This document shows, piece after piece, positions 48,693 to 60,412 of a stretch of 64,000 bases of DNA. Within the stretch, counting starts at the first letter, position 1. Each line of letters opens with the position of its first letter. The stretch is taken from positions 60,215,949 through 60,279,948 of the forward strand of contig NC_080688.1 in NCBI RefSeq assembly GCF_030445035.2, in the 5' to 3' direction. The notes under the pieces are model-generated. The model had not been told where the DNA came from. It did not search any database and saw only the letters and a list, made by a program, of their open reading frames with translations. The position numbers were made by a program, and so were the translations under genes. The DNA is from Dasypus novemcinctus (lineage: Eukaryota; Chordata; Mammalia; Cingulata; Dasypodidae).

Positions 48693-50269
48693 TGTGGTTC
48701 ATATAGGAATTTGTAATTTGAATAAGGATCTGAAAGTGTCTGAAAAATAAAAAAGGTGTTCTGAATATTATTTAGTTGATGTGCTTTACTCAACAGAACT
48801 CTTTATCTGAGATAAGATATCAATTAATGAGAATAACTCAGTGGACTCCCTGTTCTGTGTCTAGCTAAGGTTCTGGATATAATGCTAGATATAGACAAGG
48901 GGAAGTAAGTAGATTTTCTTTTAATCTTTAAGGAATATTAATGTTTTCATTGTGAAACTATGATGAGCATATAAAGTAATTTTATACAATTGTCTGACAA
49001 TACAGGGTCATAGTTTGGATTATAGGGGTTGCATGCTATAAGAATTCAAAGATGAATGAGAACCAACACACTGCAAAAATGAGAAAAAAACAATGTTATA
49101 GACTTGAAATAAAAGATAGAATTTACCCAGGAGATGGAAAGGAAAATGGAGGATGTCTTAGCTGATTTAAAAAAAAGCATGGGCAATACCAAAACAGAGC
49201 TGAAGTGTAGCTTCAGCACATCAACCCCCCTCCAAAAGGACTAAAAGTCTCAGTGATTCATATTCCTGGATAAATTATCCACTGCAGCAGATTTCCTCCA
49301 GACAATCTTTGGCATATTCAGAACCAAACTGGACATGTATTACTTATAATTGTTTTGCTGTATGGTTCTTCAGGAGGGTGTGTATATTTACTTTGTATAT
49401 GTTCACATGAGACTATGTGTTTAAGGCATATTAGGCAAGTCTTGTTGGAGAGGTGGATTGAAATGGTCAGAAGGAAGCCTTAGATGAATCTGGTCTTTCA
49501 GTAGCTGACCACTGTTGATAATAGAACAGAGTGTGGAAAACCTCTCCTTGCTTATTTTAAAAACCAGACCAAAACGAAATGAAATCTATATAAAAGGAGG
49601 AACTATTTTTTAGGTTAAACTTTACATAAACATGATTTTTGAAGGCAGGGAGGATGGTGGAAGGTCAGACTTTTTTCATGTTATTTAATTTTACTATTGA
49701 CAAGAGAAGTTTTAGAGCTTGGGAGTTGTGTATTAAAACTTTCTCAGAGTCAGAAAAATATTATACTAAGATAACATTTATCCTTTTGAATATTGAATTG
49801 TTTTGGTACCATCATTGTTAATTTAAAAATTCCATGTGGGTTTTATAATGCTTAGAGATTAATTATTTCAATGGAGAATCTTGGAAATTGTTGTTCAGGA
49901 CACCTGGGGATGAAAAAGGAGACAGACCACAATAGAATATAGTAATCTTATATGACTAATAAGAGTGGGAGTAGATGGATGTTAGAAAAAATATTTGAAA
50001 TTAGATCATGGTTAGAGAAAGCACTTGAAGGGAAATTACCTTAGGAATTCAATATGTCAAAAATTCATGTAAGCTTCATATTTAAAGTAAATTTTTAGTT
50101 CATCCAGTTCCTTCTGAATTCAAAACCACCACCCACATCCAAGCCACTATCACTTGTGCAGATTGTATCAGTATTGGTCCATGAATCCATTCTTGCCCTT
50201 CTCAAAACCGTTTCCCAGAATTATCTGAGAATAATATTTCACAAATAAAATCAGCTTGTATCTCCTTAA
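48693..50269. other. Unassigned AT-rich sequence
   Basis: No gene. The short frame at 49,639-49,821 has no recognisable domain. Confidence 0.45.
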
Positions 50270-50735
50270 AATCCTTTAACTGTTTCATCTTACTCTTAGA
50301 TTAAAGTCCAAAGTTCTGTGACATGAATTTCTCCTCACCTTTTGTAGCACTGGCTTCTCTCACCTATACCAACATAGCTACTCTGTTCCTTCTGACATGC
50401 TCTTCTTTCTGATTAACCACTTATCCCCAACACTGTACCAGGCTAACACCTATTAACTGTCTAGATTCGGCTTCTAGGTCTTCCCTGACCTCACTTGCCA
50501 TCTAGGTTAGACCCTCTAGTATATTCTTTCACAGTCCCCTGTGCCTTTCCAGCACTGTATTTATCATAGCTGTTAATTGCATACGTATTTGAATAATTAT
50601 TTGATATGCATCAAGAAATCTCACATTCTAAGCACCAGATTGTAGTTACCTTATCTGTTTTTCACTATTGTAGTTCCTTCACATACTCTGGCACCTGGCA
50701 CATTAAAGGTGCTTAATAAATACATATGAATTTTT
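50270..50735 (+). repeat. L2 LINE 3' end
   Basis: 'aaatcctttaactgtttcatc', 'ttagattaaagtccaaagtt', 'ttctaggtcttccctgacct', 'gtagttccttcacatactct' and 'ggcacattaaaggtgcttaa' 'taaata' follow the L2 3' end order, from the ORF end to the terminal repeat. A well-preserved remnant of an ancient LINE. Confidence 0.85.
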
Positions 50736-52024
50736 TAAAAAAAGGTGGGAAGGAATGAACAAACAAGAGGAGGAATGAAGGAAGGTAAGAAGGGAAGTAG
50801 TGTTATCAATTAACGAAAACATAGCCTTGCACTATTCCATTGCAATTCTCAACTGAGAATTAAAAATGAAGAAAAATTATTGAGAAGTTGAGGTGGTGGA
50901 AACATTATCAAATGGGAACATCTAGAGTAAGACTAGCTATAGTCTACATCAATTTGTTCTCAAGCCTACCTCTTACCTTCCAATTATCAAATTTACTTTT
51001 GAAGAAATATATAAACCCATGCAAAAGATCCACCTAAACTGGGTTCCTGTTACTCCAGAGACACTTCTGTATGGGGCAGAAGTCATCATGATAAAAGATC
51101 TGTTCTCTGAATCTGATTTGAAGGGACCCTGGATGTCCATTCTACTTAATTATGGATGTAAAGAGTGATTATCAGTTTGACTTTTATAAGAAGGAGAAAC
51201 TGAAAAGGAGTTGTGATCCAAAGACCCTGTTGGCACTCATCTCCAGTCCAGTCAATGTCTCTCTGTTTCCCTTATGATTACAATTTGGAACAAAATTTTC
51301 ATAACGAGAAACATTTTGGAGCCCTGCCTTGATGAGTCTGGCTGAATTTACAGAGTCTCAATTAAAGAGCTACAAGAAAAGACTCTTTAGGTTGAGATAT
51401 TAGACTCAAAAAATGAGTCTGAAAAACATGGAACATCTATTTTCAGGAAATAGACAAACTAACTTTATCCTCAAGTAAATGTAGAAACATAAAAATTTAA
51501 AAGAAATGAAGATAATGGTAAGAGATGGTGCAGATCCACCATTCCTCACCTACCTCCACCATGTATAATCCAAGCAAGGAATTTCAAAACCCTCACACTA
51601 GGAAAATCCATACTTACAGCAGTCCTCTTTGACATATGAAAATCTGTTAAATCATTCCACTACTGTGAATATGGAAAGGATAATGAATTATCCTCATAAT
51701 TGGGACGATTTCTAACCATGCTCCAGAGCTTTCTTGGGCTTTCTTGATTCCCATTATTTAAATTATCCTCAAAGATTCTGTGGTCTAATTTTTTAAAAAT
51801 GCATGTTTGCTTTTCTCCAATGTAGAAAATTATAGAGAAAATTATAATTAAAATCCTTTAAAATACTTTAGCCTATTGTACTTACATATGGATCTATATA
51901 GAATATAGGATAAGATATATATGTATTATATATAATACTATATATAATTATATAATAGTATAAAGGATTTACAGACTTTGCTCTTCTATCTAACCATTCT
52001 AAAATAATTGCTAGATTGAATAAA
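50736..52024. other. Unassigned sequence with an AT-rich patch
   Basis: No gene seen. A (TA)-rich simple stretch lies at about 51,890-51,966. Confidence 0.5.
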
Positions 52025-52480
52025 TAGTTCTAATCCTTCCCCTTCTACACTGTTTTGCAATGTAATCCATAGCTCCTTCCATCAAGAGGTCTATTTTTCC
52101 ATGCCTTAACACTAGTCTTGCCTTTTGACTTTATGTGACCAATGAAATGTTGAGCCAGTTCTGAGTATAGGCCTAAAGAGGAATTGTAGCTTCTACTGTC
52201 TTACTGAGATCCATGTCAAGCTGCCATGTTAACAATCCTGGACAAGTGTGTTTGATGATGAAAAACATGTGCCTTACTTGTTTCCACTGGCCCAGCTGAC
52301 GCTGAGCCAATCCCCAGAAACAGAGCCTCTAGATGACCAACAGCTAATGCCAACTCACAAGTGAGCCTAGCCATGACTGTGAACAGTCTAACTGAGCCCG
52401 ACACAATTGCTGGCCCACAAAATCAGAAGCTAAATCTGTGTTATTGAAAGCCACTAAGCAACAGTTATCTGACACATTAA
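52025..52480 (+). repeat. Old MLT1-type LTR
   Basis: 'gcaatgtaatccatagctcc', 'ttccatcaagaggtctattt', 'ttgactttatgtgaccaatg', 'tgagccagttctgagtatag', 'aagctgccatgttaacaat' and 'gttattgaaagccactaagc' follow an old MLT1 LTR. The reverse frames at 52,216-52,562 are LTR sequence. Confidence 0.7.
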
Positions 52481-53234
52481 TCTTACTGCTCTCCTGAAAA
52501 CTTTCTTTAAAAGAAATTTCTTCATACTTCAACCTGCTATGTAAAGAACACAGTGTGGTCAAAAGAGCCCTGAATTAGTATCAGCTGGCCTGACCTAATG
52601 CCTAACCATGCCATGGACTAGAAGTGTTTGTTGCAAACATGTCAAATATTTTTGCTTTTCAAATATTTCTGAGTTTCAGTTTCCATACATGTAGACAAAG
52701 ATCATGTTGCATACTCTATCTTGATGGTTTGTGATAAATGAAAAATTAAATATGAAATTGCTTTGTATGACTTTAAACAAATTTCCCTTTCTCTGGGCTT
52801 CCATTTTTACCTTTAGAAAAATCCATGGATTAGATTAGAAAATATTTGTGTCAATCTGGCTCAAAGTGTCTGTAATATTACTTTTGATTATACTGTTGGT
52901 ATGTTTATTTCTAGAATCTAATTCAGGGTCTACAAAGTTCTGTGAGAATCTTTCAATAAAACTATTTCTGTTATAAAACATTCTCCCATAGCACAGCCAC
53001 TTACAGGGAAAACTCATAAGACTTATACAATGTGCAGATCTGATTTCCTAAATCACAAGTTAGCCCAAAGACAGGGTGGAGTTTAGGCATAAATTTTGGG
53101 AGCAACCACTTCTTAAGTACAATTGTGAGGAAGGAAAACTTAAACCTAAACATTTCTCCATCTGCTCTCTCATTTGTGAATCACCCCTTTGATGAAGGTA
53201 GAAATTATCAAAGTATTGATCAGAGGCAAAACCA
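52481..53234. other. Unassigned sequence
   Basis: No gene or clear repeat. Confidence 0.45.
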
Positions 53235-53380
53235 AAATAATCTGGAAGAGTTTTAAAAATATATAAAAAGTCCTCTGCCCCTAAGGATTTCTACTAAGTC
53301 AGAATCTTTGGAAGTAAAGCCCAGAGTTAAACAAGAACTGTATTTGATTCAGAAGCAAGCAAAAGTTTGAGAACTCTTTG
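53235..53380 (+). repeat. MER5A-like DNA transposon remnant
   Basis: 'aataatctggaagagttttaa', 'ctgcccctaaggatttctac', 'taagtcagaatctttgga' and a terminal 'aaaagtttgagaactctttg' match the MER5A (hAT) right-hand part in order. Confidence 0.75.
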
Positions 53381-54139
53381 TTTATTTTTCAGTCTCCTCA
53401 GAATCAAGAAAATCATGCCTCTAATCATGTTCATATCTGCTCCTTTGAATAAAGTGACTTACTTAATTGCTTTTGATCTTAAAGAGAGTCTTGAGCAAAT
53501 AATCATTTTGATTAGAAACATTAGGGAGAGATGAATTTGGACTCTGAGATGAAGACTGAGAAAAGTCTGCTTGAAGATTCCAGACAGCAAGAGAAAGCCA
53601 GAGTCTTAGACAGGCCAAAGGTAGAAAGAAAGAAACAAAGCAAATGGGTATAGGAAAACAAATATCTCATGTTTTCCTAGGGCTATCCCATGCTAAAAGA
53701 CTCTGGGAATCAGGCTGCTTGGGTTAGTATGGTTTAAAGATAATTGTCATCACCACCAATTTGAGGTACCATAAGGCTAGAAGGCTAGCAAGTATAAAAT
53801 ATAAAGCCAACAGGAGATCCTGTAACTTCTCAGCACTGTAGCTGTCCAAAACCACAAATATCATTTGCTCTTTTCTTTGCCAGATTTGTTAGTAAGATTT
53901 TTCTTGGGTCAGTGACTGAAACTCTTTATTTCTTTCAGTCTCTAATTCAGAGCTTCCTTCATGAAGACTTGGCCTCACTTCTTGGTAAATGAAATAACCA
54001 CCTACACTATGAGAATTATACCTTCCATTCTAACCATTCTGGGTTCATTCCTTTAGGTTACATACAGCTGTACTTTCTAAAGGAGGGAAGAAGCAAGAAA
54101 GAAAAAAGAAAACTGTAATATTGCGGTAGAAAGAAAAAG
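53381..54139. other. Unassigned sequence
   Basis: No gene or clear repeat. Confidence 0.45.
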
Positions 54140-54310
54140 GAAACTGATGTTTATTGAGTACCTACATTATGCATATTCACAAATATTATCCTATTATCCC
54201 CGCAAAAACACAGTGAGGTAGGCATAATTTCCTCTATTTGCAAATGATTATGACTCACCCCTCAAATAGATGGGATTCAAACCCAATTAAATCTGGCTCA
54301 AAAGGTGGTA
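54140..54310 (+). repeat. MIR SINE remnant
   Basis: 'tattgagtacctacattatg', 'cacagtgaggtaggcataat', 'ttcctctatttgcaaatga' and 'gggattcaaacccaattaa' follow the MIR order. Confidence 0.75.
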
Positions 54311-54374
54311 ATTCTTCAAATTCCTTAGAACACAAGTTTGAAAACAAATATCCCTGGAAGTGGATAAAGGGAAT

Positions 54375-54905
54375 TATATTAGTCAGCCAAAGGGGTGCTG
54401 GTGCAAAATAGCAGATATTGGTTGTTTTTTATAAAGGGTATTTATTTGGTGTAGGAGCTTACAGATACCAGGCCATACACACAAGTTACTTCCCTCACCA
54501 AAGTCTATTTTCACATGTTGGAGCAAGATGGCTGCCTACATCTGTGAGGGTTCAGGTTTCCTGGGTTCCTCCCTTCCAGGGTCTTGCTTCTTTCTGGATT
54601 CAGGGTTCCCTCTTCCTGGGGCTTGCTTCTCTTTCCTCTGTGAGCTTACTTCCTGGGGCTGCAGCTTAAAGCTTCAGCATCGAACTCCAACATCAAAACT
54701 CCCAACATCAAAAACCCCAACTCTGTCCTTTGCCATGCCTTTTATCTGTGAGTCTGCATTCACCAAGGGGTGGGGACACAATGCCCTAATGATGTGGTCC
54801 AATCAAAGCCCTAATCATAATTTAATCATGGCCAGGTACAGACCACATTACAAACATTATCCAATATCTATTTTTTGGAATTTATAACCATATCAAACTG
54901 CTACA
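54375..54905 (-). mobile_element. Solo LTR, same family as 18,600-19,667
   Basis: On the minus strand it runs from 'tgtagcagtttgatatggtt' to 'ggctgactaatata'. A perfect pentamer duplication, ggaat at 54,370-54,374 and 54,906-54,910, sets the borders and shows the family ends are TG...TA rather than the usual TG...CA. 531 bp. The forward frames at 54,418-54,887 are translations of the antisense strand of the LTR, not genes. Confidence 0.85.
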
Positions 54906-54910
54906 GGAAT

Positions 54911-57501
54911 TCTTATCAGTCTTGTGAATACATAGACTTCTGATCCTTCTGGGTTTTTCTAGAGAGGCATTTTGAAGAGAAAACTCTTGTCTAAGTCAAC
55001 ATTTTTATATTGTACATGGTTACTCATTAGTGAATCATGAAATTAATTGGTATCAACTAACAATATTTAATGAAATGTTATACAGTGAAATAAGAACCAA
55101 ATAAAAATTTTATGGGGTGTCATATAAAGTAAGTATATGTACTTTTCTTGGAAATCTTTTAAAAAATTATATAGATATATGCATGTATGCAGAGTCACAA
55201 TGTAAAATGTATTCTTTTAATGTGATCTGTTGTGAAAAGCAAAACTTTGAAATCTACTGGCTTCGACAGTGGGAACGTTGCCCAAGGCAGGAAATTATTG
55301 AGAGAGATGGGCCCAAAAGGGCCCTGAAAGGAGAAGAGGAGCAACACTACAGCAAAGTTTTCAAGTTTTAGGGTTTTATAGATTGTGTATAATATTTTCC
55401 CCCCTTTTCAGCTAATAAAGTCATTGAAATGCAGAGGTGAAAAGGTCCTCAAGCTACAACAGGTCAAGGTCTGCAGACACCAATCAGAGGAATTGGGTCT
55501 TACATTATACTCCTATTACAGTTTCCCAGTTTTATTCTATACGTGCTGGATCAACATCGATTTTCTTTTTGTTATGCATCGTCCAAAATGGATGAGGTGT
55601 TTCTTATTATCTCTCCCTTGAAGAACATACTCATCATTTATTCAGTACTTGCTGAGATACATGTTCTTTATTTTCTTACTCGCTCAGGAAAAAAAAAGTT
55701 CCTGCTACATTTTCTTCCCCCATTTGTAGCACATAAAGAGTGACTGATAATAGATAACAAGCATCAGCCATTCCTTCTTGCCTATTGAAGAGGCCAAGGA
55801 GAAGTGTAATGAGGCTTAATATATGGAATAAATACCAGTGCACAAGGCTGGCCATTCAGAATATCATTCTAGCGTCAGACTCTCATAGGAAAAAGAGAAA
55901 CATAAAATGGAATTTGGTATGACTGTTTCTAAGTTATGACTTTACTTGGTCACTAATAACCATTTGTCAAACCTATGACATGGGGATTATTAGCAACAAT
56001 AATGACTGTTATCTGTGTAATTATTGAAGGACTGCTTCAAAGTGAGTTTACATATGTATCTCCTTCTCTTTCTTATAACAGTCCTCTTTGATTAGGGAAG
56101 TATTATCTCCATTTTTACAAGGGAGAAAAATGAGGCCCAAATTAGGTAAGTGATTTATCAAAGTACACATGACTTAGTTTCATATTTGGAATAAAATCTG
56201 TAACCACTAACTACCAGCCCTACATTCCTCCCAACAGATAACAGAGCCCTCAATTAATTTTGCCCTGTTATATACTTCTCTGTTTCCCCAGATGACCTGT
56301 TTCATAAATGTATTTTTACAAGCTTATGTTTAAAGGAGGAAAGAAGGAAATGGAGGGTGGAGTGATTATTCTGTAACATCTGCTGAATACAGTTAATTCA
56401 TTGGTTTGTGAATATGAAGTGGTCTAGAGGAATATGTATCTATTTATGTAACAATCACATATTCTGGGAAAATGAATGTGGTTGAAATACAGATACATTG
56501 GTTTCAATTCTAATATTGCTTTAAGTAAATTATATGTTAGACCTCAGCCAAAAAATATATCCGTTACAGTTAAAGTTTTCTAATTTGGTTAAATTCTCTA
56601 GATTTATTCAGCAGTGCACATATATCAGGTTATGTAAAATTAATAGCTGAAGTTCATTCATATGGCTTTAATTAGGATGCATGGGTTGGGATGAAAAAAT
56701 ACAGCAAGAGCTCTGGCTTTGATTATAACTGTATCTGCTCTAGTATCAGTGTCTGTACTGGCAAATACATGTTGGCTTCACTTAATACATGTTCGTTCAA
56801 AGAAATCATGCATTGGCTTAATTTGACTTTGAAGGCTTTCATTTAAATATATTGTTTGTCTAAATACTAGTTTAGTTTAGTTCACTTTATTTAATTATCC
56901 AAGAGTATTTACAGGGCCTAGAATATAATTGTGTACATTCAAAAATATTTTATTGTTTTATGTTTCAAAGAAAATAAATTTGTTTCTGTGAAAAATTCTT
57001 GGATCTTTTAAAAAACTGCACTGCTTCCAAGTTTATGTATTTGTCTCCAAACATGGCTTGTGGAGTCTAACCGACTCATTTTCTTTCCCAGGAAAGAGAA
57101 CTATGTAAAGGGAAAAGCATTCCTTGCTGGATAATAATGTTCTCCTCAGGTGGTTGCTAAACTTTCTTATCAAGACCAGGGAGAGAAGTGAGTTTTATCA
57201 AGTCATTGACTTATTTTACTCTTTAGGTCTGAAATAAATTCCCACCTCCTCCATGACCTCTTTCCTAATCTTCAGAGTTCTGAGTGAGACTTTTTTTTCT
57301 TACTCAACTAGATAGTCATGACTTGGATTGGGAAGACCCTGTTCTAAATACTCATACATTTGCAGTTCTCAGCTCCTTGTCTTAAACACAGTGTTTTGTT
57401 GATAAAGGTGGAAGCTTCTGGGTGAATGTAAGCTACTCTGGGCTTGGTATGTGATGTATTTGATCATCTAACCCCAAGAAGAGCCCCACCGGTTGGGAAG
57501 G
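54911..57501. other. Unassigned sequence, no gene recognised
   Basis: The frames at 55,117-55,371 and 55,385-55,743 do not resemble known proteins. The 56,640-56,860 stretch looks repeat-free and might be conserved non-coding, which I cannot test. Confidence 0.4.
56035..56215 (+). repeat. MIR-like fragment
   Basis: 'attatctccatttttacaag', 'gagaaaaatgaggcccaaat' and 'taagtgatttatcaaagtac' match the MIR core order. Confidence 0.6.
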
Positions 57502-58126
57502 TGTAAAAGTTTGAAGTTTTGTGTGGAAACCCTGAAAAGATCATGTTTTTAAAGCTTATCCATTCCTCTGGGAGTGGGACCCTTTGATTGGATTAATTTC
57601 AGTTGGGAGGACTTTTATAGTATTACTTCAGTGAGGTGTGACCCAGGGTAGGTCTTGGTCCTCTTGCTGGAATCCTATATAAACAAGAGAAACATATGAG
57701 ACACATGGAGAAAAAGCTGCAGAATTGGAGAGAAGGAACCCAGAAGCTCGCTCAGAGAGGAACCTGAGAGAGAGAAAAGTCACAGACAGAGCAGCCCAAA
57801 GAAGAACTAGCAAGGAGGGCTGGAGGCAAGGGGAGAGATATGCAGACCACATTGTGTGATTAATTGCCCACAGCTGAGTTCTGGAAGAAAGTGGGTTTGG
57901 AGGGGAAAGCAGAAACCGAGATTGGCAGTTTCTTGTGTCATGCCACATGACATGAGTCCAGGATTGCCAGCAGCCAACCTTCTGTAAGACAGCATCTCTG
58001 ATGATGCGTTGATTTGGACATTTTCAGAGCCTCAGAGCTGTAAGTGTTTAACTTAATAAATTCCCATTATAAAAGCCAACCCATTTCTGATATATTGCTC
58101 CCAGCAGCTTTTAGCAAACTAAAACA
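57502..58126 (+). mobile_element. Xenarthran ERVL/MaLR-like solo LTR
   Basis: Runs from 'tgtaaaagtttgaagttttg' to 'ttagcaaactaaaaca' (TG...CA), 625 bp. The AATAAA at 58,055-58,060 followed by 'aaaagccaaccc' is shared with the reversed LTR at 13,180-13,841. Flanking pentamers gaagg and gaggg agree at 4 of 5 positions. A TATA-like 'ctatataaac' sits at about 57,676. The reverse frames at 57,628-57,995 are antisense LTR sequence. Confidence 0.75.
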
Positions 58127-59368
58127 GAGGGACAGACATCCCAAATAGTGACAGGAAGAGGCCTGGTCTAGCATCTGACATTGGTAGTAGACAGAGATCT
58201 GAAATGGCAGATACCAGCTGCCACTTTGGATAACACATGAATACTGCTAAGGCTGGTGTAACTACAGATAGGAAGAACTGGTTGAGGGCATGGTTCCATT
58301 CTCAGAGAGTCACAATGGAACAAAGCAGAACCCTAGGCTAGGACTTGGGTTGAGAAGAGTAGATGCCATTTATTAAGCTTACATGATATGTCAGGCCCTG
58401 GCTAAGAGCATAGATTCTAGAATGGTTTAGACATGGATATATCATAGCACAGCCCCCTCCTAGGTGTTTAACCTAAGGAAAGCTTTCTATCTGAATCCAA
58501 ATTTTCTCTTCTCTAAAAGAGTCAATGTTTACAAGGTGATTATCATCATGTCTAATAAATAGCGTCAGTAAGGTTAATTATTATCATCCTGATTTTGATC
58601 TTTTCAACAACCCATAATATAAATACATGGATTATTATCCACATAATAGTGATCAAAAATTTTGAGGCTAGTAAAGAATAACTTATTCAAGTCAACTCAA
58701 CCAGGAAGTTGTACAGTTGGGAGTCTAAATTTACCTGATTACCAAAGATGTGAAACACACACAAGTAATCAGGTATGGGCCAGCAGCACATTGGTTAAGA
58801 GTATGATTGGTTCAAAATATTTGGGCAGGACCCAGCTTGCCAAAGGAGATAAGTGGCTTAGCTATCACTATTGTAAAATATCCGAAAAGTGAAGCCAGGC
58901 CACTCAATCTAACACTTTGTAGATCTCATCTTTCCTATCCTTCCTTTATTCCTCTTCTACTTTTTCCAATTCTTACACATTTGTCTCAAGGTCTAAGCTC
59001 TAAATCATACAGCCAAACACATAATAATAAAGAGTGCTGAGTATTCTGGCCATCAGTTCAAAAATACCTTCACAAATTATCTTAGTGCCAGACACCCACA
59101 ATAAAAGTCATTGCTTTTGATCCTAAAATATTTTTAATCTGCAAAATGTCTTCTATTAAAATGCAAATATCCCCTGGGGGAGAGAGAACCTTTTAAGCTA
59201 CTATCAGTTAAACTCAAAATGGGTAGTTAGTTTATGAAAATTGAGATAGAACATTTTAAAGAATTGAAGAATACAGAATGTGTTTCTGAGAAAAAAAAAA
59301 AGAAAGAAAAAGAAAAAAAAAAGAAAAGGTGAAACCCAGAAGGGAGACAGTGCATAGAAAGTGATCAT
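58127..59368. other. Unassigned sequence before the provirus
   Basis: A degraded MIR-like element is possible at 58,390-58,720. An A/G-rich simple repeat (aaagaaa units) lies at 59,289-59,329. No gene recognised. Confidence 0.4.
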
Positions 59369-59416
59369 GTTGAAAAATAAAAAGTATAAACTTGGAAAAA
59401 TATCTAAAGAGTCACT

Positions 59417-59605
59417 CCTACTTCTGTAAATCAGACTGTGAGAACATGGCCTTCGCAGGAGAATATCAAATGAATGACTTCTGCCCCCTGTTTCTGTGAT
59501 CTAACGAACCACTCCTGCCCCTTGCTTCTGTAAACCAACCTGCAAAAGCACGGCCTTGCACCTGCACTCTGCTTCTGTAAACCCACTTGCAAAATTTGAC
59601 CTAGC
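59417..59605 (+). repeat. Four degenerate U3 repeats
   Basis: 'cttctgtaaatcagactg', 'tttctgtgatctaacgaac', 'cttctgtaaaccaacctgc' and 'cttctgtaaacccacttgc' recur every 45-65 bp. Such direct repeats in retroviral U3 usually hold enhancers. The role here is inference. Confidence 0.7.
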
Positions 59606-59653
59606 AATATGTTAGCTAATGAGCAAAAGTCATGCTGATCCCACATAAAATTC

Positions 59654-59660
59654 TATATAA
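59654..59660 (+). promoter_or_regulatory. LTR TATA box
   Basis: tatataa, about 65 bp upstream of the AATAAA, as expected for U3 and R of a gammaretroviral LTR. Confidence 0.65.
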
Positions 59661-59723
59661 ACCTATGAAAATGAAGAACAGGGCTCAGAATTTGGAGACT
59701 GAATCTCCTCTGGGGGTGCGCAT

Positions 59724-59729
59724 AATAAA
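59724..59729 (+). terminator. LTR polyadenylation signal
   Basis: aataaa in the R region, followed by a GT-rich stretch (gtgccgtgttgggttttt). Confidence 0.65.
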
Positions 59730-59803
59730 TATAGTCCTCCAGCTCTTCAAGTGCCGTGTTGGGTTTTTCTGCTGCTCAGAACTCCTGGCTTTGGTGCAAC
59801 ATT

Positions 59804-59821
59804 TGGTTTCCTGACTGGGAA
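59804..59821 (+). promoter_or_regulatory. Primer-binding site, tRNA-Glu type
   Basis: tggtttcctgactggga follows the LTR end after 'tt'. It differs by two C-to-T changes from the complement of the tRNA-Glu 3' end. This is where minus-strand DNA synthesis would have been primed. Confidence 0.8.
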
Positions 59822-60412
59822 ACCCAACTAAGCAGCCCTTTGAGCCTCCAATTTGGGACAGAGATCTCCACACACTAACAAGGCAGCACCACTTGTCCCC
59901 TTGACAGGGCCTCCTTCAGGGAAAAGATCCCTGTGGGCCACATCCTCTAAACCACCCTGACTCAGTGGAGAGGTGGATTGAACAACATCAGAAGACATCA
60001 GAAAGATAAGGCCCCAGGGTTCCAAGTCCCAGACAAGCCTGTCTCCAGATGGAAGGGGAGAATGATCACCTCCCAAAATCTCAAGATTTGAGATTCCAGG
60101 ATAGGGTAGTCCCTTGGGCAGGACTGTGTAACCTCTCAGTGATTGAGTGAATGAATGGGAACTGTAGAGGTTTGCCTCTGCTGATCCAGTCTGTGGCTCC
60201 ATGGGCTATGCTACAGAGTCCAAGTTGGCCCCAACCTGTACTCCGTGGCTATGCCATATGGCATAATGGCTAATCCAGACTCTACACAGATGCCTTAGCT
60301 AAGATAGGCCTAAGTTCTCATGAGAGACATGGACAGGCAGACATCTGAGTGGCCTCATGAGAGGCTTCTCTCCTTTGTTGGTCCTGTGACACAGGTTCAG
60401 GGATGGGATCAT
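59822..60412 (+). other. Proviral leader
   Basis: Untranslated region between primer site and gag, where the packaging signal of such viruses lies. No clear start codon for gag was found at its end. The reverse frame at 59,828-60,202 is antisense. Confidence 0.55.

Larger units (their letters stand above)
59369..59801 (+). repeat. Provirus 5' LTR
   Basis: Right border is set by the terminal 'ggtgcaaca' two bases before the primer site. The left border, near 'tgttgaaaaataaaaag', is a guess. Contains a TATA box and an AATAAA in the right order and spacing, and repeated U3 motifs. About 430 bp. Confidence 0.7.

Noticed and set aside
54418..54887. Forward frames of 83 and 119 codons
   Set aside because: Both lie in the antisense strand of a solo LTR with defined borders.
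55117..55371. 84-codon frame ending in a charged segment (WERCPRQEIIERDG...)
   Set aside because: Suggestive of an exon by composition but no splice sites or protein family could be recognised.
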